Source: Flavobacterium sp. ACN6
Lineage (GTDB): Bacteria > Bacteroidota > Bacteroidia > Flavobacteriales > Flavobacteriaceae
NCBI RefSeq assembly: GCF_002304005.1
Contig: NZ_MRCQ01000004.1
Location: 1 to 64,000, forward strand
Length of the DNA stretch: 64,000 nucleotides
Direction: 5' to 3'
Shown: one piece after another, positions 33,599-41,860 of the stretch
How the letters are laid out: each line of letters starts with the position of its first letter
Position numbering within the stretch: the stretch's first letter is position 1
Notes under the pieces: model-generated
Told to the model about the DNA's origin: nothing
Seen by the model: only the letters and a program-made list of their open reading frames with translations
Database searches by the model: none
Position numbers and translations under genes: made by a program

Positions 33599-33952
33599 TT
33601 ATTTACCAATTTCACCTAAATGCGTGTATTTAAAACCCTTTTCATATTTCAATCCGTAACCGAAAATTCGATCCATTGCCGAATGTGAAAATAAAATAAT
33701 TCCGGCTAATTGTATACTTTCAATGCTTAAATAACATCCTAAACCATAAATTAAAAGTGCAATTCCTTTATGATGAAAAACATTGTACAAAAATGCGCCG
33801 CTTTTATTTCCGAAAAGATATCCAAGCATAGAAAAATCTGGAGCTAAAATTAATGCGGGAAACCACCACCATTCAAAATTTAACTGATTGAATAAAAAGA
33901 TGCCGAGGATAAACAAAGCCGTTTCTTCGAGTTTAATAATGGTGTTCATCAT
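33599..33952 (-). CDS. DUF4260 membrane protein
   Basis: This 117-residue protein has three to four membrane segments and the family signature WWWFPALILAPDFSMLGYLFG, NVFHHKGIAL, and HSAMDRIFGYGLKY. Its function is unknown. It overlaps the end of the GNAT gene by four bases and lies directly before the YjbR-like gene, so the three are probably one transcript. Confidence 0.85.
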   Translation of the reverse strand: MMNTIIKLEETALFILGIFLFNQLNFEWWWFPALILAPDFSMLGYLFGNKSGAFLYNVFHHKGIALLIYGLGCYLSIESIQLAGIILFSHSAMDRIFGYGLKYEKGFKYTHLGEIGK

Positions 33953-34347
33953 ATTATTTTTTCCATCATTTTTTCAGGATGGTTTAGTTTTGTAAATCCG
34001 AATTTCTCATATAAAAAATGAGCGTCAGTTGTTGCCAAACGCCAAATTTTGACATTTTGAAGCCGTGGTTCATTCATCATTGTTTCAATTAAAATCGATG
34101 AATATCCTTTTCCGCGATGTTCTTCATCAATAAAAACATCCATTAAATAAGCGAAAACAACATAGTCGGTAATCACGCGTGCGAAACCAATTTGTTTATC
34201 ATCTAAATAAATTCCGAAACAAACAGAAGAATCGATTGTAGTTTGAACTTCCTCAATCGTTCGTCCCGCAGCCCAATAAATATCTTTCAAAAAGTTTTGT
34301 ATAAACGGAACGTCAAGTTTGGTTTTATCTGTAGAAACGGTTATCAT
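33949..34347 (-). CDS. GNAT-family N-acetyltransferase
   Basis: This 132-residue acetyltransferase has the acetyl-CoA loop EEHRGKGYSSILIETMM (about 80-96) preceded by the VFAYLMDVFID strand and followed by WRLATTDAHFLYEKFGFTKL. The family acetylates amino groups of small molecules or proteins; the substrate here is not predictable. It is four bases overlapped with the DUF4260 gene. Confidence 0.88.
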   Translation of the reverse strand: MITVSTDKTKLDVPFIQNFLKDIYWAAGRTIEEVQTTIDSSVCFGIYLDDKQIGFARVITDYVVFAYLMDVFIDEEHRGKGYSSILIETMMNEPRLQNVKIWRLATTDAHFLYEKFGFTKLNHPEKMMEKII

Positions 34348-34415
34348 TAGTATTCAGTGTTCAGTTTTTGAGTGTTCAATTTTAGTCTCAGTCCCAGTAT
34401 CAGTTTTCAGCAAAT

Positions 34416-35228
34416 CTAAAATCTAAAATCTGCAATCTTAAATAATAAAGGCTTGCTCGGACTTGCGTCATTTTCAAACGAAGCAATTTGAAGATTTAGT
34501 ATATAATTCCCATCTTCGATTTCCTCTGCAACATAAATCATTTCAGTAATTGTTGCGTTTAATCGTGCATCAGAATTTAGATTCACAGTATCCTTTACAT
34601 TCCAAAACGCTTTATGAGCTAATAATTTGCCTTCGTCATGTTCCTTGTCCACACTTGGCAGATCAATTAATAAATGTTCAATTTCGCTTTCGCGAATGAA
34701 AATCGCCGCTTCTTCAGACAAATAAGGCGGATTTGTATTCGAATATTTTCTTGATTTTTTATCTTTTTGATTGGGAAGAGTTCGAATTATTAGAGCTTCG
34801 CTTGTAACGCTGAGCAATCCCGTGACTTCGGGAGAAGTGCTTTCATTTGATGTCACATTGAGCGAAGTCGAAATGCTTTCTTTCGTAATCACAAAATCAT
34901 CTCCAATTTTCTCAGGCTCAACCGTAATCAATTTAGCAAAAAAGAAAAACTGCCTCAGCGATTGATTGATGCTGTAAAAATCATTTGTAATATGTCCCAA
35001 ACATTCCGTATGCGTGCCATGCCCATGCGGATTAAAAAAGATATTATTGAAATTAGTTGATGATTTCCCCTCAGAAACTTTACCAATCCAATCGCCAAAA
35101 ACTACAGGTTCGATAACTGGTTTTTCGATATACCAAGCAATCGGGTTTTCGTCTGTGTTGGTCAATGGAATTGAAATATCAATGGGTTTTGATAAGTCGA
35201 TTTCGAAGTTGTTGATTTTTGCTAACAC
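34416..35228 (-). CDS. Cyclase family protein (kynurenine formamidase-like)
   Basis: This 270-residue metal-dependent hydrolase has the cyclase signature NPHGHGTHTE (67-75) and a C-terminal DLPSVDKEHDEGKLLAHKAFW (about 189-208) with further metal or catalytic residues. Related proteins hydrolyse N-formylkynurenine or similar compounds. Residues about 117-146 (Ser/Thr/Val/Glu-rich) are encoded by an intergenic-type repeat that has entered the gene in frame, lengthening a loop. The N- and C-terminal parts look intact, so activity is likely retained. Confidence 0.8.
   Translation of the reverse strand: MLAKINNFEIDLSKPIDISIPLTNTDENPIAWYIEKPVIEPVVFGDWIGKVSEGKSSTNFNNIFFNPHGHGTHTECLGHITNDFYSINQSLRQFFFFAKLITVEPEKIGDDFVITKESISTSLNVTSNESTSPEVTGLLSVTSEALIIRTLPNQKDKKSRKYSNTNPPYLSEEAAIFIRESEIEHLLIDLPSVDKEHDEGKLLAHKAFWNVKDTVNLNSDARLNATITEMIYVAEEIEDGNYILNLQIASFENDASPSKPLLFKIADFRF
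34791..34880. repeat. Dispersed repeat inserted in frame in the cyclase gene
   Basis: Plus-strand GTCACATTGAGCGAAGTCGAA with AATCCCGTGACTTCGGGAGA has the look of the intergenic GTCA...GTCGAAATG repeats. It adds about 30 codons without a stop. The insertion is flanked by normal cyclase sequence on both sides. Confidence 0.6.
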
Positions 35229-35307
35229 AAATTTGGGTTTTTATGCCGCAAAGACGCTAAGTCACAAAGTTTATATAATTTGAGTCTTTGTGCCTTCGTG
35301 GCTAATT

Positions 35308-36465
35308 TTAGTCTTCCAAATTTAGATAAAATAAATCTGAAGCAATTCCATCCGTTAAAAATTTTCCTTTTGGAGTTGGTTTTAAAATATTATTTTCAAT
35401 CAAAAGTAAATCGTCGTTCAAGAATTTTTCAGATTGTTTTTTGAGATAATTGAAATATTCCAATCCAAATTCATTTTCGATTCTTTCTAAAGAAACGCCC
35501 CAAATAGTTCGCAGTCCTGTCATAATATATTCGTTATACCGATCAGAAATAGTCAGGATTTCAGTTTCTAAAGGAAGTTCGTTATTCTGAATTGACTTTA
35601 AATACAATGAATTGTTAGCAACATTCCAGCCTCGTTTTTCGCCGTCATAACTGTGCGCCGAAGGACCAATTCCGATATATTTTTTGCCTAACCAATATGC
35701 CGAATTATTTTTGGAGAAATAATTCTCTTTTCCAAAATTGGACAATTCGTAATGGATAAAACCATTCTTTTCAAGCGTTTCAACCAAAATCATAAAATGA
35801 TTTGAGGCAGCTTCGTCTTGAGGTTCGGCAATTTTTCCGGTTTGAATTAATTTGCTTAAAGCCGTTTTCGGTTCAACCGTCAAAGCATAACTAGAAATAT
35901 GCAGAATGCCAAAACTCAAAGCGGTTTCAATATTTTGTTTCCACATTTCGTCGCTCATTCCTGGAATTCCGTAAATTAAATCAAGCGAAATATTATCAAA
36001 ATATTTTGTCGCTTCCTGCAAACATTTTATGGCTTCCGCCGAATTATGAGCTCGATTCATCATCTTCAAATCTTCTTCGTAAAAAGACTGAATTCCGATG
36101 CTTAAACGATTTATGGGACTTTTGGATAATTCTAAAATTCGCTCTGCAGACAAATCATCTGGATTGGCTTCGAGTGTTATTTCAGGATTTGCTGCAACAT
36201 CATAATTTTTATAAACTTCTGAAATTAAAAAGTTGATTTCCTCATTTGTCAACACAGAAGGAGTTCCGCCGCCGAAATAAATGGTTTCAATTGTGTTGTC
36301 ACTTCGAGCGGAGTCGAGAAGTTCAAATTCATTTTTACGCATGGCAATTTCTTTGGCTAAAGCCAAAACCATTTCGTCCTTCTTTCTCATCGAAGTCGAA
36401 AAATGAAAGTCGCAATAATGGCAAGCCTGCTTGCAAAAAGGTATGTGAATGTAGATGCCGCTCAT
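35308..36465 (-). CDS. hemW: HemW-type radical SAM protein (coproporphyrinogen oxidase-like)
   Basis: This 385-residue protein has the radical SAM cluster motif CKQACHYC (Cys11, 15, 18) and the HemW layout: GIYIHIPFC at the start, IYFGGGTPSVL, EANPDD, RLSIGIQSF, DLIYGIPG, and a C-terminal HemN-type domain. HemW is a haem chaperone/insertion factor rather than the oxygen-independent oxidase. A 15-residue segment before TIYFGGGTPS (about 46-60) is encoded by a dispersed repeat. It is the first gene of the leftward run. Confidence 0.92.
   Translation of the reverse strand: MSGIYIHIPFCKQACHYCDFHFSTSMRKKDEMVLALAKEIAMRKNEFELLDSARSDNTIETIYFGGGTPSVLTNEEINFLISEVYKNYDVAANPEITLEANPDDLSAERILELSKSPINRLSIGIQSFYEEDLKMMNRAHNSAEAIKCLQEATKYFDNISLDLIYGIPGMSDEMWKQNIETALSFGILHISSYALTVEPKTALSKLIQTGKIAEPQDEAASNHFMILVETLEKNGFIHYELSNFGKENYFSKNNSAYWLGKKYIGIGPSAHSYDGEKRGWNVANNSLYLKSIQNNELPLETEILTISDRYNEYIMTGLRTIWGVSLERIENEFGLEYFNYLKKQSEKFLNDDLLLIENNILKPTPKGKFLTDGIASDLFYLNLED
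36286..36330. repeat. Repeat-derived segment inside hemW
   Basis: Plus-strand GTCACTTCGAGCGGAGTCGA is a typical arm of the TCGA-rich intergenic repeats. It supplies residues around LLDSARSDN in HemW, where other family members usually have a short turn. Confidence 0.5.
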
Positions 36466-36560
36466 GTTTTAGTGTTCAGTGTTCAGGTTTTTAGTGTTCA
36501 GATTTTAGTGCTCAGTGTACAGTTTTTTAGTATTCAGATTATACTGATCACTAAAATCTG
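36466..36560. repeat. AGTGTTCAG short-repeat tract
   Basis: The motif AGTGTTCAG or close variants occur at least five times in 95 bases before the hemW start. A similar tract with CAGTGTTCAG lies at 34345-34440 and another, CTGACCACTGACCACT, near 37020. They are probably slippage-generated. Confidence 0.6.
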
Positions 36561-36568
36561 ACCACCGA

Positions 36569-36940
36569 TTATTCTTTTCTCACTCCAAACTTCTCTGGGT
36601 TTAGTAACATATAGTTTAATAATTTACCTATTTCAATACTTTCGGATAAAAGTTCATCATAAGATTCATTTGAAATATATTTACAAGTAAGAGCGAATTC
36701 CAGCCAAACTTGTGTTTCAGAATTTTCACCATCAGAGTCAGTTAATTTACTATAAAAATGTTTCGGATAAATACGTTTTCTGTAAGCTTCTGCAATAGTA
36801 ACTGGAACACTTCTAGATGAACGTCTAATTTGATCGGTTAAAGAATAAGTTTCTTCTTTTGGAAACTGTTTTGTAATATTAAATATCTTCATTGCTAAAG
36901 AAAAAGACTTTTTGTAAGCCAGTAAATCTTGAAATTTCAT
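36569..36940 (-). CDS. Four-helix-bundle protein (23S rRNA IVP-like family)
   Basis: The protein is about 123 residues from the ATG at 36940 (an in-frame ATG five codons earlier is possible). The pattern FQDLLAYKKSFSLAMKIFNITKQFPKEE, LTDQIRRSSRSVPVTIAEAY, and a C-terminal LSESIEIGKLLNYML is the S23 ribosomal / four-helix-bundle family. It is common as a free-standing gene in Bacteroidota and is named after intervening sequences in 23S rRNA. No rRNA is nearby, and the function is unknown. Confidence 0.88.
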   Translation of the reverse strand: MKFQDLLAYKKSFSLAMKIFNITKQFPKEETYSLTDQIRRSSRSVPVTIAEAYRKRIYPKHFYSKLTDSDGENSETQVWLEFALTCKYISNESYDELLSESIEIGKLLNYMLLNPEKFGVRKE

Positions 36941-37032
36941 TACGTTTTTTATCAAGAACGAATTTTTTGTAAGAAAATTACAAGAAATATTTTAAGCTAA
37001 CAACTGTTTACTAAAAATCTGACCACTGACCA

Positions 37033-37587
37033 CTATTTCTTAACTCTTTCCTCATTTTGTTTTACAAAAGCATCCCAGCCCGAATAACTTTTTCCTGCTA
37101 CGACTTTTCCCGAATTAAAGAAATGACAGACTGCAGCAGCCAAACCATCGGTTGAATCGAGGTTTTTTGGTAATTCTTTTAAACCTAAAAGCTGTTGCAG
37201 CATTTTGGCAACTTGTTCTTTACTGGCGTTTCCGTTGCCGGTAATCGCCATTTTTATTTTTTTAGGTTCGTATTCCGTAATGGGTATATCTCTCGAAAGT
37301 CCCGCTGCCATTGCTACGCCTTGTGCGCGTCCCAACTTTAACATCGATTGTACGTTTTTACCAAAGAAAGGCGCTTCAATCGCAATTTCATCTGGATGAT
37401 GCGTTTCGATTAATTCGATGGTTCTTTCAAAAATGATTTTCAGTTTTTGGTAATGATTATCGTATTTGGACAATTGCAACTCGTTAAGCTGCAAAAACTC
37501 CATTTTTTTATTGATTACTTTAATCAATCCAAAACCCATAATCGTGGTTCCAGGGTCAATACCTAATATGATGCGTTCTTTTGTCAA
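37033..37587 (-). CDS. ruvC: Crossover junction endodeoxyribonuclease RuvC
   Basis: This 184-residue Holliday-junction resolvase acts with RuvAB. The RNase H-like fold has its four acidic metal ligands: Asp11 in GIDPGTT, Glu71 in AIEAPFFGKN, and Asp144/Asp147 in LDSTDGLAAAVCH. ITGNGNASKEQV is the usual DNA-binding region. The length is close to the family norm. It is divergent from the membrane-protein/glycosyltransferase pair. Confidence 0.95.
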   Translation of the reverse strand: MTKERIILGIDPGTTIMGFGLIKVINKKMEFLQLNELQLSKYDNHYQKLKIIFERTIELIETHHPDEIAIEAPFFGKNVQSMLKLGRAQGVAMAAGLSRDIPITEYEPKKIKMAITGNGNASKEQVAKMLQQLLGLKELPKNLDSTDGLAAAVCHFFNSGKVVAGKSYSGWDAFVKQNEERVKK

Positions 37588-37663
37588 AGTTTTTGTTTCA
37601 AGTTTGAGGTTTCAAGTTTCAAGTTTTTGAAAAATGATACCTATTCATTTTCTCATTTTCAAA

Positions 37664-37692
37664 TTGCCACACTCTCAAATTGATTACTTTTG
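37664..37692 (+). promoter_or_regulatory. Promoter of the LPG-synthase-like gene
   Basis: TTG (37664-37666) and TACTTTTG (37685-37692) are 18 bases apart. The ATG at 37697 starts only five bases after the -7 box, which would give a leaderless or almost leaderless mRNA. Confidence 0.65.
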
Positions 37693-37696
37693 CGGC

Positions 37697-38641
37697 ATGA
37701 TTTCAATTCCTCACAAAGCTAAACAATTCCTCGTTCTTCTGGCTAAACTTTTGATCGTTGGCGGCGCATTTTATTTTATTTACAATCAGCTGGCAAATAA
37801 CGACAAATTGGACTGGAATAAGTTCATTGTTTTGTTTCGTAAAAATCAGTCGGTTTTAGGAATCTCCTTTATATTGCTTTTGAGTGTTTTGAATCGTTAT
37901 TTCGAAATACTAAAATGGCAGAACCTTGCCAAAGTTATTCATCAAATTTCTATATACGAAGCAACAAAACAGGTTTTAGCTGCTTTAACTGCTGGAATTT
38001 TTACGCCAAATGGAGTAGGAGAGTACGCTGGAAAAGCATTGTATTATCCAAAATATGAGGCCAAACGAGTCGTTTTTTTAAACTTAATCTGCAACGGAAT
38101 CCAGATGATTTTGACTATCATTTTTGGGATTTTCGGATTGCTGTATTTCAATGCACAATTTAATGTAATTAGTACCAAAACAGTTTTAATTTTATTTGGC
38201 GGATTTTTACTGATTCTGATTGTTTTATTTTCAATCAAAAAGATCAAAGTCAAAGAATATTCGATTGAAAAACTGATTCATAAAATCAATGAAATTCCGA
38301 AAACAATTCATCAAAAAAACATCTTTTTAGGAATTTGCCGTTATCTGGTTTTTTCCCATCAGTACTACTTTTTGTTTTTAGGTTTTGATGTCGATTTGCC
38401 TTATTTAACTTTAATGGCAGCCATTACATCGGTTTACTTTTTAGCATCATCTTTGCCAACCTTTCAGTTTTTAGATTTTGCTGTAAAAGGAAGCGTAGCC
38501 ATTTACTTCTTCGGAATTCTTGGTGTAAACGAATGGATCGTAATTTTCATCAGTACCTTAATGTGGTTTCTAAATGTAGTTTTACCAGTAGTTTTAGGAA
38601 GTTATTTTGTGCTGAATTTTAAAACCAAAACAGCAGAATGA
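37697..38641 (+). CDS. Lysylphosphatidylglycerol synthase TM region-like (UPF0104) protein
   Basis: This is a 314-residue polytopic membrane protein. Start 37697 is chosen because a good promoter lies directly before it; an in-frame ATG at 37634 would place 21 residues upstream of the promoter. It has about eight membrane segments with VLNRYFEILKWQNL and FTPNGVGEYAGKAL, typical of the flippase/LPG_synthase_TM family. Its stop overlaps the next gene's ATG (ATGA). It may supply a lipid-related step for that glycosyltransferase. Confidence 0.82.
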   Translation: MISIPHKAKQFLVLLAKLLIVGGAFYFIYNQLANNDKLDWNKFIVLFRKNQSVLGISFILLLSVLNRYFEILKWQNLAKVIHQISIYEATKQVLAALTAGIFTPNGVGEYAGKALYYPKYEAKRVVFLNLICNGIQMILTIIFGIFGLLYFNAQFNVISTKTVLILFGGFLLILIVLFSIKKIKVKEYSIEKLIHKINEIPKTIHQKNIFLGICRYLVFSHQYYFLFLGFDVDLPYLTLMAAITSVYFLASSLPTFQFLDFAVKGSVAIYFFGILGVNEWIVIFISTLMWFLNVVLPVVLGSYFVLNFKTKTAE

Positions 38642-39741
38642 TTTTTACTTTATTTACCATATTAGCAATTTACATGATAAGCATCGGTTTGCTTATTTAT
38701 GGTTTTTTCAAAGTAAAAAAATATCAAAAGAAAGATTTAAAGCCAAAGACAAGTTTTACGATTATTGTTCCGTTTCGAAATGAAGAAGAAAATCTTCCTA
38801 ATCTCTTAAAAAGCTTTTCAAAACTAAATTATCCAGCAGATTTATTTGAAGTAATTTTAGTTGACGACAGTTCTGAGGAGAAATTTCAAGCCTCAATTTT
38901 CACTTTTCACATTTCACAAATAAACAATATTCGCATTTCGAGTTCGCCCAAAAAAGATGCTATTACAACGGCAATACAGCACGTAAAAACCAATTGGGTA
39001 ATTACCACAGATGCCGATTGCATTGTTCCTGAAAACTGGCTTTTAACTTTTGACAATTACATTCAGGAAAATAAAATTTCTATGCTTGCGGGAGCGGTTA
39101 CGTATGAATGCGAAAATTCATTGCTGCATCATTTTCAACAATTAGATCTTACGAGTCTGCAAGGCGCAACAATTGGAAGTTTTGGTTTACATAAAGGCTT
39201 TATGTGCAACGGCGCCAATTTCGCTTATAAAAAATCATTTTTCGAAAGTTTGAATGGCTTCGAAGGAAATAATAAAATTGCCAGTGGAGATGATGTTTTT
39301 TTATTGCAGAAAGCAATTGAAAAATCGCCTCATGAAGTTCATTATTTAAAAGCAGATGAAGCAATCGTAACTACAAAACCAACCCAAAATTGGAAATCAT
39401 TATTTTATCAAAGAGTGCGCTGGGCAGCAAAAACAACTTCATATAAAAGTACTTTTGGAAAGTGTCTAGGACTAATCGTTTTCTTTGGAAATTTGAGTTT
39501 TGAAATTGGCTTTTTCTTAGTATTATTTCAAATCGTAGATTATCCGTTTTTTGTTTTATTTGCCTTTTTAAAGTTCACTATTGATTTTGTTTTGCTTTCT
39601 AAAACAAATCAATTTTTGACAAAAGACCGAATTAAAAGTCTTTTATTAAGCAGCTTGTTTTATCCATTTTTTAGTTCAACTGTGGCGTTATACAGCTTAT
39701 TTGGTACTTATAAATGGAAAGGCAGAAGTTTTAGAAGTTAA
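38638..39741 (+). CDS. Family 2 glycosyltransferase, membrane-bound
   Basis: This 367-residue protein has an N-terminal membrane segment (about 4-24), then a GT-A domain: TIIVPFRNEEENLPNLLKSF, VILVDDSSE, TTDADCIVP (the DxD site), GDDVFLLQ and the QRVRW motif (QxxRW) of processive enzymes, followed by C-terminal membrane segments. It transfers a sugar from a nucleotide donor at the inner membrane. It is coupled to the preceding membrane protein by a four-base overlap. Confidence 0.88.
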   Translation: MIFTLFTILAIYMISIGLLIYGFFKVKKYQKKDLKPKTSFTIIVPFRNEEENLPNLLKSFSKLNYPADLFEVILVDDSSEEKFQASIFTFHISQINNIRISSSPKKDAITTAIQHVKTNWVITTDADCIVPENWLLTFDNYIQENKISMLAGAVTYECENSLLHHFQQLDLTSLQGATIGSFGLHKGFMCNGANFAYKKSFFESLNGFEGNNKIASGDDVFLLQKAIEKSPHEVHYLKADEAIVTTKPTQNWKSLFYQRVRWAAKTTSYKSTFGKCLGLIVFFGNLSFEIGFFLVLFQIVDYPFFVLFAFLKFTIDFVLLSKTNQFLTKDRIKSLLLSSLFYPFFSSTVALYSLFGTYKWKGRSFRS

Positions 39742-39779
39742 TTATTTTTGTGAAGCTTCTTTGCTCAAGCTAGTACGGA

Positions 39780-40265
39780 TTACTTTTCGTCTTTTGCCTT
39801 CAGAATTACGGGTAGAATGAATTGCGTTTTTACTGGAATACCGCGTTTTATAGCCGGATTTATTTTTGGAAAATCAACCAGACGCGCATGTAAAATGCTG
39901 TCAATTTTTATGGTGTCATAAGCAACAGAATCTTTATGAAACTGAGGTTCAAACTTCATAGTTGCATTTGGAAAAATCGTTACTTTCACTTCAATGGTAT
40001 CCAATTCTGGATATAAAATGGATAAAGTATCTACGTTTAATTTTTCTTCAATAAGGTCTGACATAACTTCGAAAAAGCATTGCTGGCGAAGTTTTTTATC
40101 TGCAATTTTTTCACAGCTTGAAACAGATGGATATTCGTCTACTTCTTTCCAATTGATTGATTTTAACTCTTTTTGAAGTAATTCCTTTTCAGACGGAACC
40201 TGCTTCTCAAAATATTGACAAGAATTAAAAATTATACAAATGATAAAAAGTGAAAAAGGCCTCAA
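39780..40265 (-). CDS. Small lipoprotein of unknown function
   Basis: This 161-residue protein has a lipoprotein signal (FNSC, Cys16). The C-terminal half (FPNATMKFEPQFHKDSVAYDTIKIDSILHARLVDFPKINPAIKRGIPVKTQFILPVIL) resembles a TonB-C-like beta strand pattern. It includes two Cys (SSCEKIADKKLRQQCFFEV) that could form a disulfide. I do not recognise the family. A CAAAAATA (minus-strand TATTTTTG) lies at 40289-40296. It is convergent with the glycosyltransferase. Confidence 0.7.
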   Translation of the reverse strand: MRPFSLFIICIIFNSCQYFEKQVPSEKELLQKELKSINWKEVDEYPSVSSCEKIADKKLRQQCFFEVMSDLIEEKLNVDTLSILYPELDTIEVKVTIFPNATMKFEPQFHKDSVAYDTIKIDSILHARLVDFPKINPAIKRGIPVKTQFILPVILKAKDEK

Positions 40266-40419
40266 GATTGTAATATTGAATGAATAAACAAAAATACGAT
40301 TATTTTTTTTAGAGAATCCTTTGATTGCTCGGAATCTTCATATTTTTAAAGGTACAATTTTAAAGTTTGTTTAGCAAAAAATAAAATAGTAATTTGTAAG
40401 AACAAATTTATCAAACTAT

Positions 40420-40920
40420 ATGGATTTACTTTTGGTTTCACTCGGTTTTATATGCATGATTGTTGGTGTTTTTGGCAGTTTTCTTCCCGTTTTACCTGGA
40501 TTGTCCAGCTGTTGGGTGGGTTTGCTTTTAATTTATCTCACCAAAGCAGTTGAAAACAATTACTGGGTTTTGGGAATTACTTTTGTTTTAATGGTAATTA
40601 TCACAATCTTAGATTATGTAATTCCTTCGCAAGGAACAAAAAAATTTGGAGGAAGTTCTTATGGAGTATGGGGAACCAACATTGGTTTAGTAATTGGTAT
40701 TTTGGCACCAATTCCTTTTGGAGTTATTGTGGGACCGTTCTTAGGAGCACTGATTGGCGAATTGTTATATGATTCAAAAAACCATAAACGAGCAATGAAA
40801 GCAGCGACAGGTTCACTCCTCGGATTCCTTGCTTCAAGCTTTATCAACTTTATGTTCTGCATCATTTACTTCGGCATATTTTTGAGCATAATATGGAAAT
40901 ATCGAAACATTTTATTTTAA
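40420..40920 (+). CDS. DUF456 membrane protein
   Basis: This 166-residue protein has four or five membrane segments: LGFICMIVGVFGSFLPVLPG, then LLLIYLTKAV, GTKKFGGSSYGVWGTNIGLVIG, and PFGVIVGPFLGALIGELLY. This matches the DUF456 family, a small glycine-rich integral membrane family without known function. It is a single gene. Confidence 0.88.
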   Translation: MDLLLVSLGFICMIVGVFGSFLPVLPGLSSCWVGLLLIYLTKAVENNYWVLGITFVLMVIITILDYVIPSQGTKKFGGSSYGVWGTNIGLVIGILAPIPFGVIVGPFLGALIGELLYDSKNHKRAMKAATGSLLGFLASSFINFMFCIIYFGIFLSIIWKYRNILF

Positions 40921-41196
40921 TTATATAACAATTTGCAAATTCCCGCGTTGCGTTTGTTTGAAATATAAAAAAAATCCTATATTTTATTCTTTTTTATTTC
41001 AAGACGAAAGTATAGTATTTACTGGTACTGCGGGATTTTTTATGTTAAGAGCGGGTTATTATTCGTGTAAAATTTTAACTTATTTTTTGGAAATCTTAAT
41101 ATATTTTATATTTTTATCACAATAAACGATAAAAAGCCCCACTTTATCGATTATTTTGACCCAATTCAAATAATGTTTTCTAAATAAGTTAAGCGT
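40921..41196. other. AT-rich intergenic region
   Basis: I see no gene here. TCCCGC (40941-40946) and GCGGGA (41031-41036) are a distant inverted pair, and AAAAATCC / GGGATTTTT motifs flank it. Nothing clearly resembles a promoter or a terminator. Confidence 0.3.
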
Positions 41197-41799
41197 ATGA
41201 CCCCAAACCTACAAATTGAACTTAGACGTTTTATTTCATCTAATGTTGTCTCCAAGTTGAACAAGTTTTATTTTGAAAATGATGCCCTTCTAATTAAGGG
41301 AATTGATGTCTCGATCGGTACAATTTTAATGGGTCTCTACAACAAAGCCGAAGAATCTGATTTTTACTCTGACATAGTCTCAATGTTAAAAGAAGATTCG
41401 ACCTTTTATCAGGAAATAGATTTTAACGCAGGCAGAATTTTATCAGTTGATGACTGCTACCGTTTAGAAGGAAATGATTTTCTAAAAGAATTATTTTCCA
41501 ATAAAAAAGGAAGAATTTCAGAAATGGTTTCAAACGAAGTCGGCATCAAAAGCGAAACGGCCAGAGAAATACTTAACTTTTCAGCACTCCTTGTAGTTTC
41601 CTACTTAAGAAACAATCTTCAATTACTAGAAAGTTTAAAACTCCTTCTCGAAGACCAAAAAAGAGAAATTTTAAACAGTATTCCTCCCGGAATTAAAATC
41701 ATCCTAGGTTTTTCATGTTACGAAACAGTAGAAGATAAAAACCAATCTATCGGAAGATCAATATTTACCCTTTTCGGACATAATTTCTTTACTTTATAA
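41197..41799 (+). CDS. DUF937-like cytoplasmic protein
   Basis: This 200-residue all-helical protein has no signal peptide. The sequence IGTILMGLYNKAEESDFYSDI, FLKELFSNKKGRISEMVSNEVGIKSETAREILNFSALLVVSYLR resembles DUF937 (YidB-like) proteins, which carry repeats of a helical unit. Its role is unknown. It stands alone; the following gene is convergent. Confidence 0.7.
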   Translation: MTPNLQIELRRFISSNVVSKLNKFYFENDALLIKGIDVSIGTILMGLYNKAEESDFYSDIVSMLKEDSTFYQEIDFNAGRILSVDDCYRLEGNDFLKELFSNKKGRISEMVSNEVGIKSETAREILNFSALLVVSYLRNNLQLLESLKLLLEDQKREILNSIPPGIKIILGFSCYETVEDKNQSIGRSIFTLFGHNFFTL

Positions 41800-41860
41800 A
41801 ATAAAAAAATCCCATTTTCAAAGAAAACAGGATTTAGTATAATTTCAAAATTTGAAAAAC

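Noticed and set aside
36569..36955. 23S rRNA intervening sequence
   Set aside because: The family name refers to such insertions, but no rRNA sequence surrounds this gene; it is a free-standing copy.
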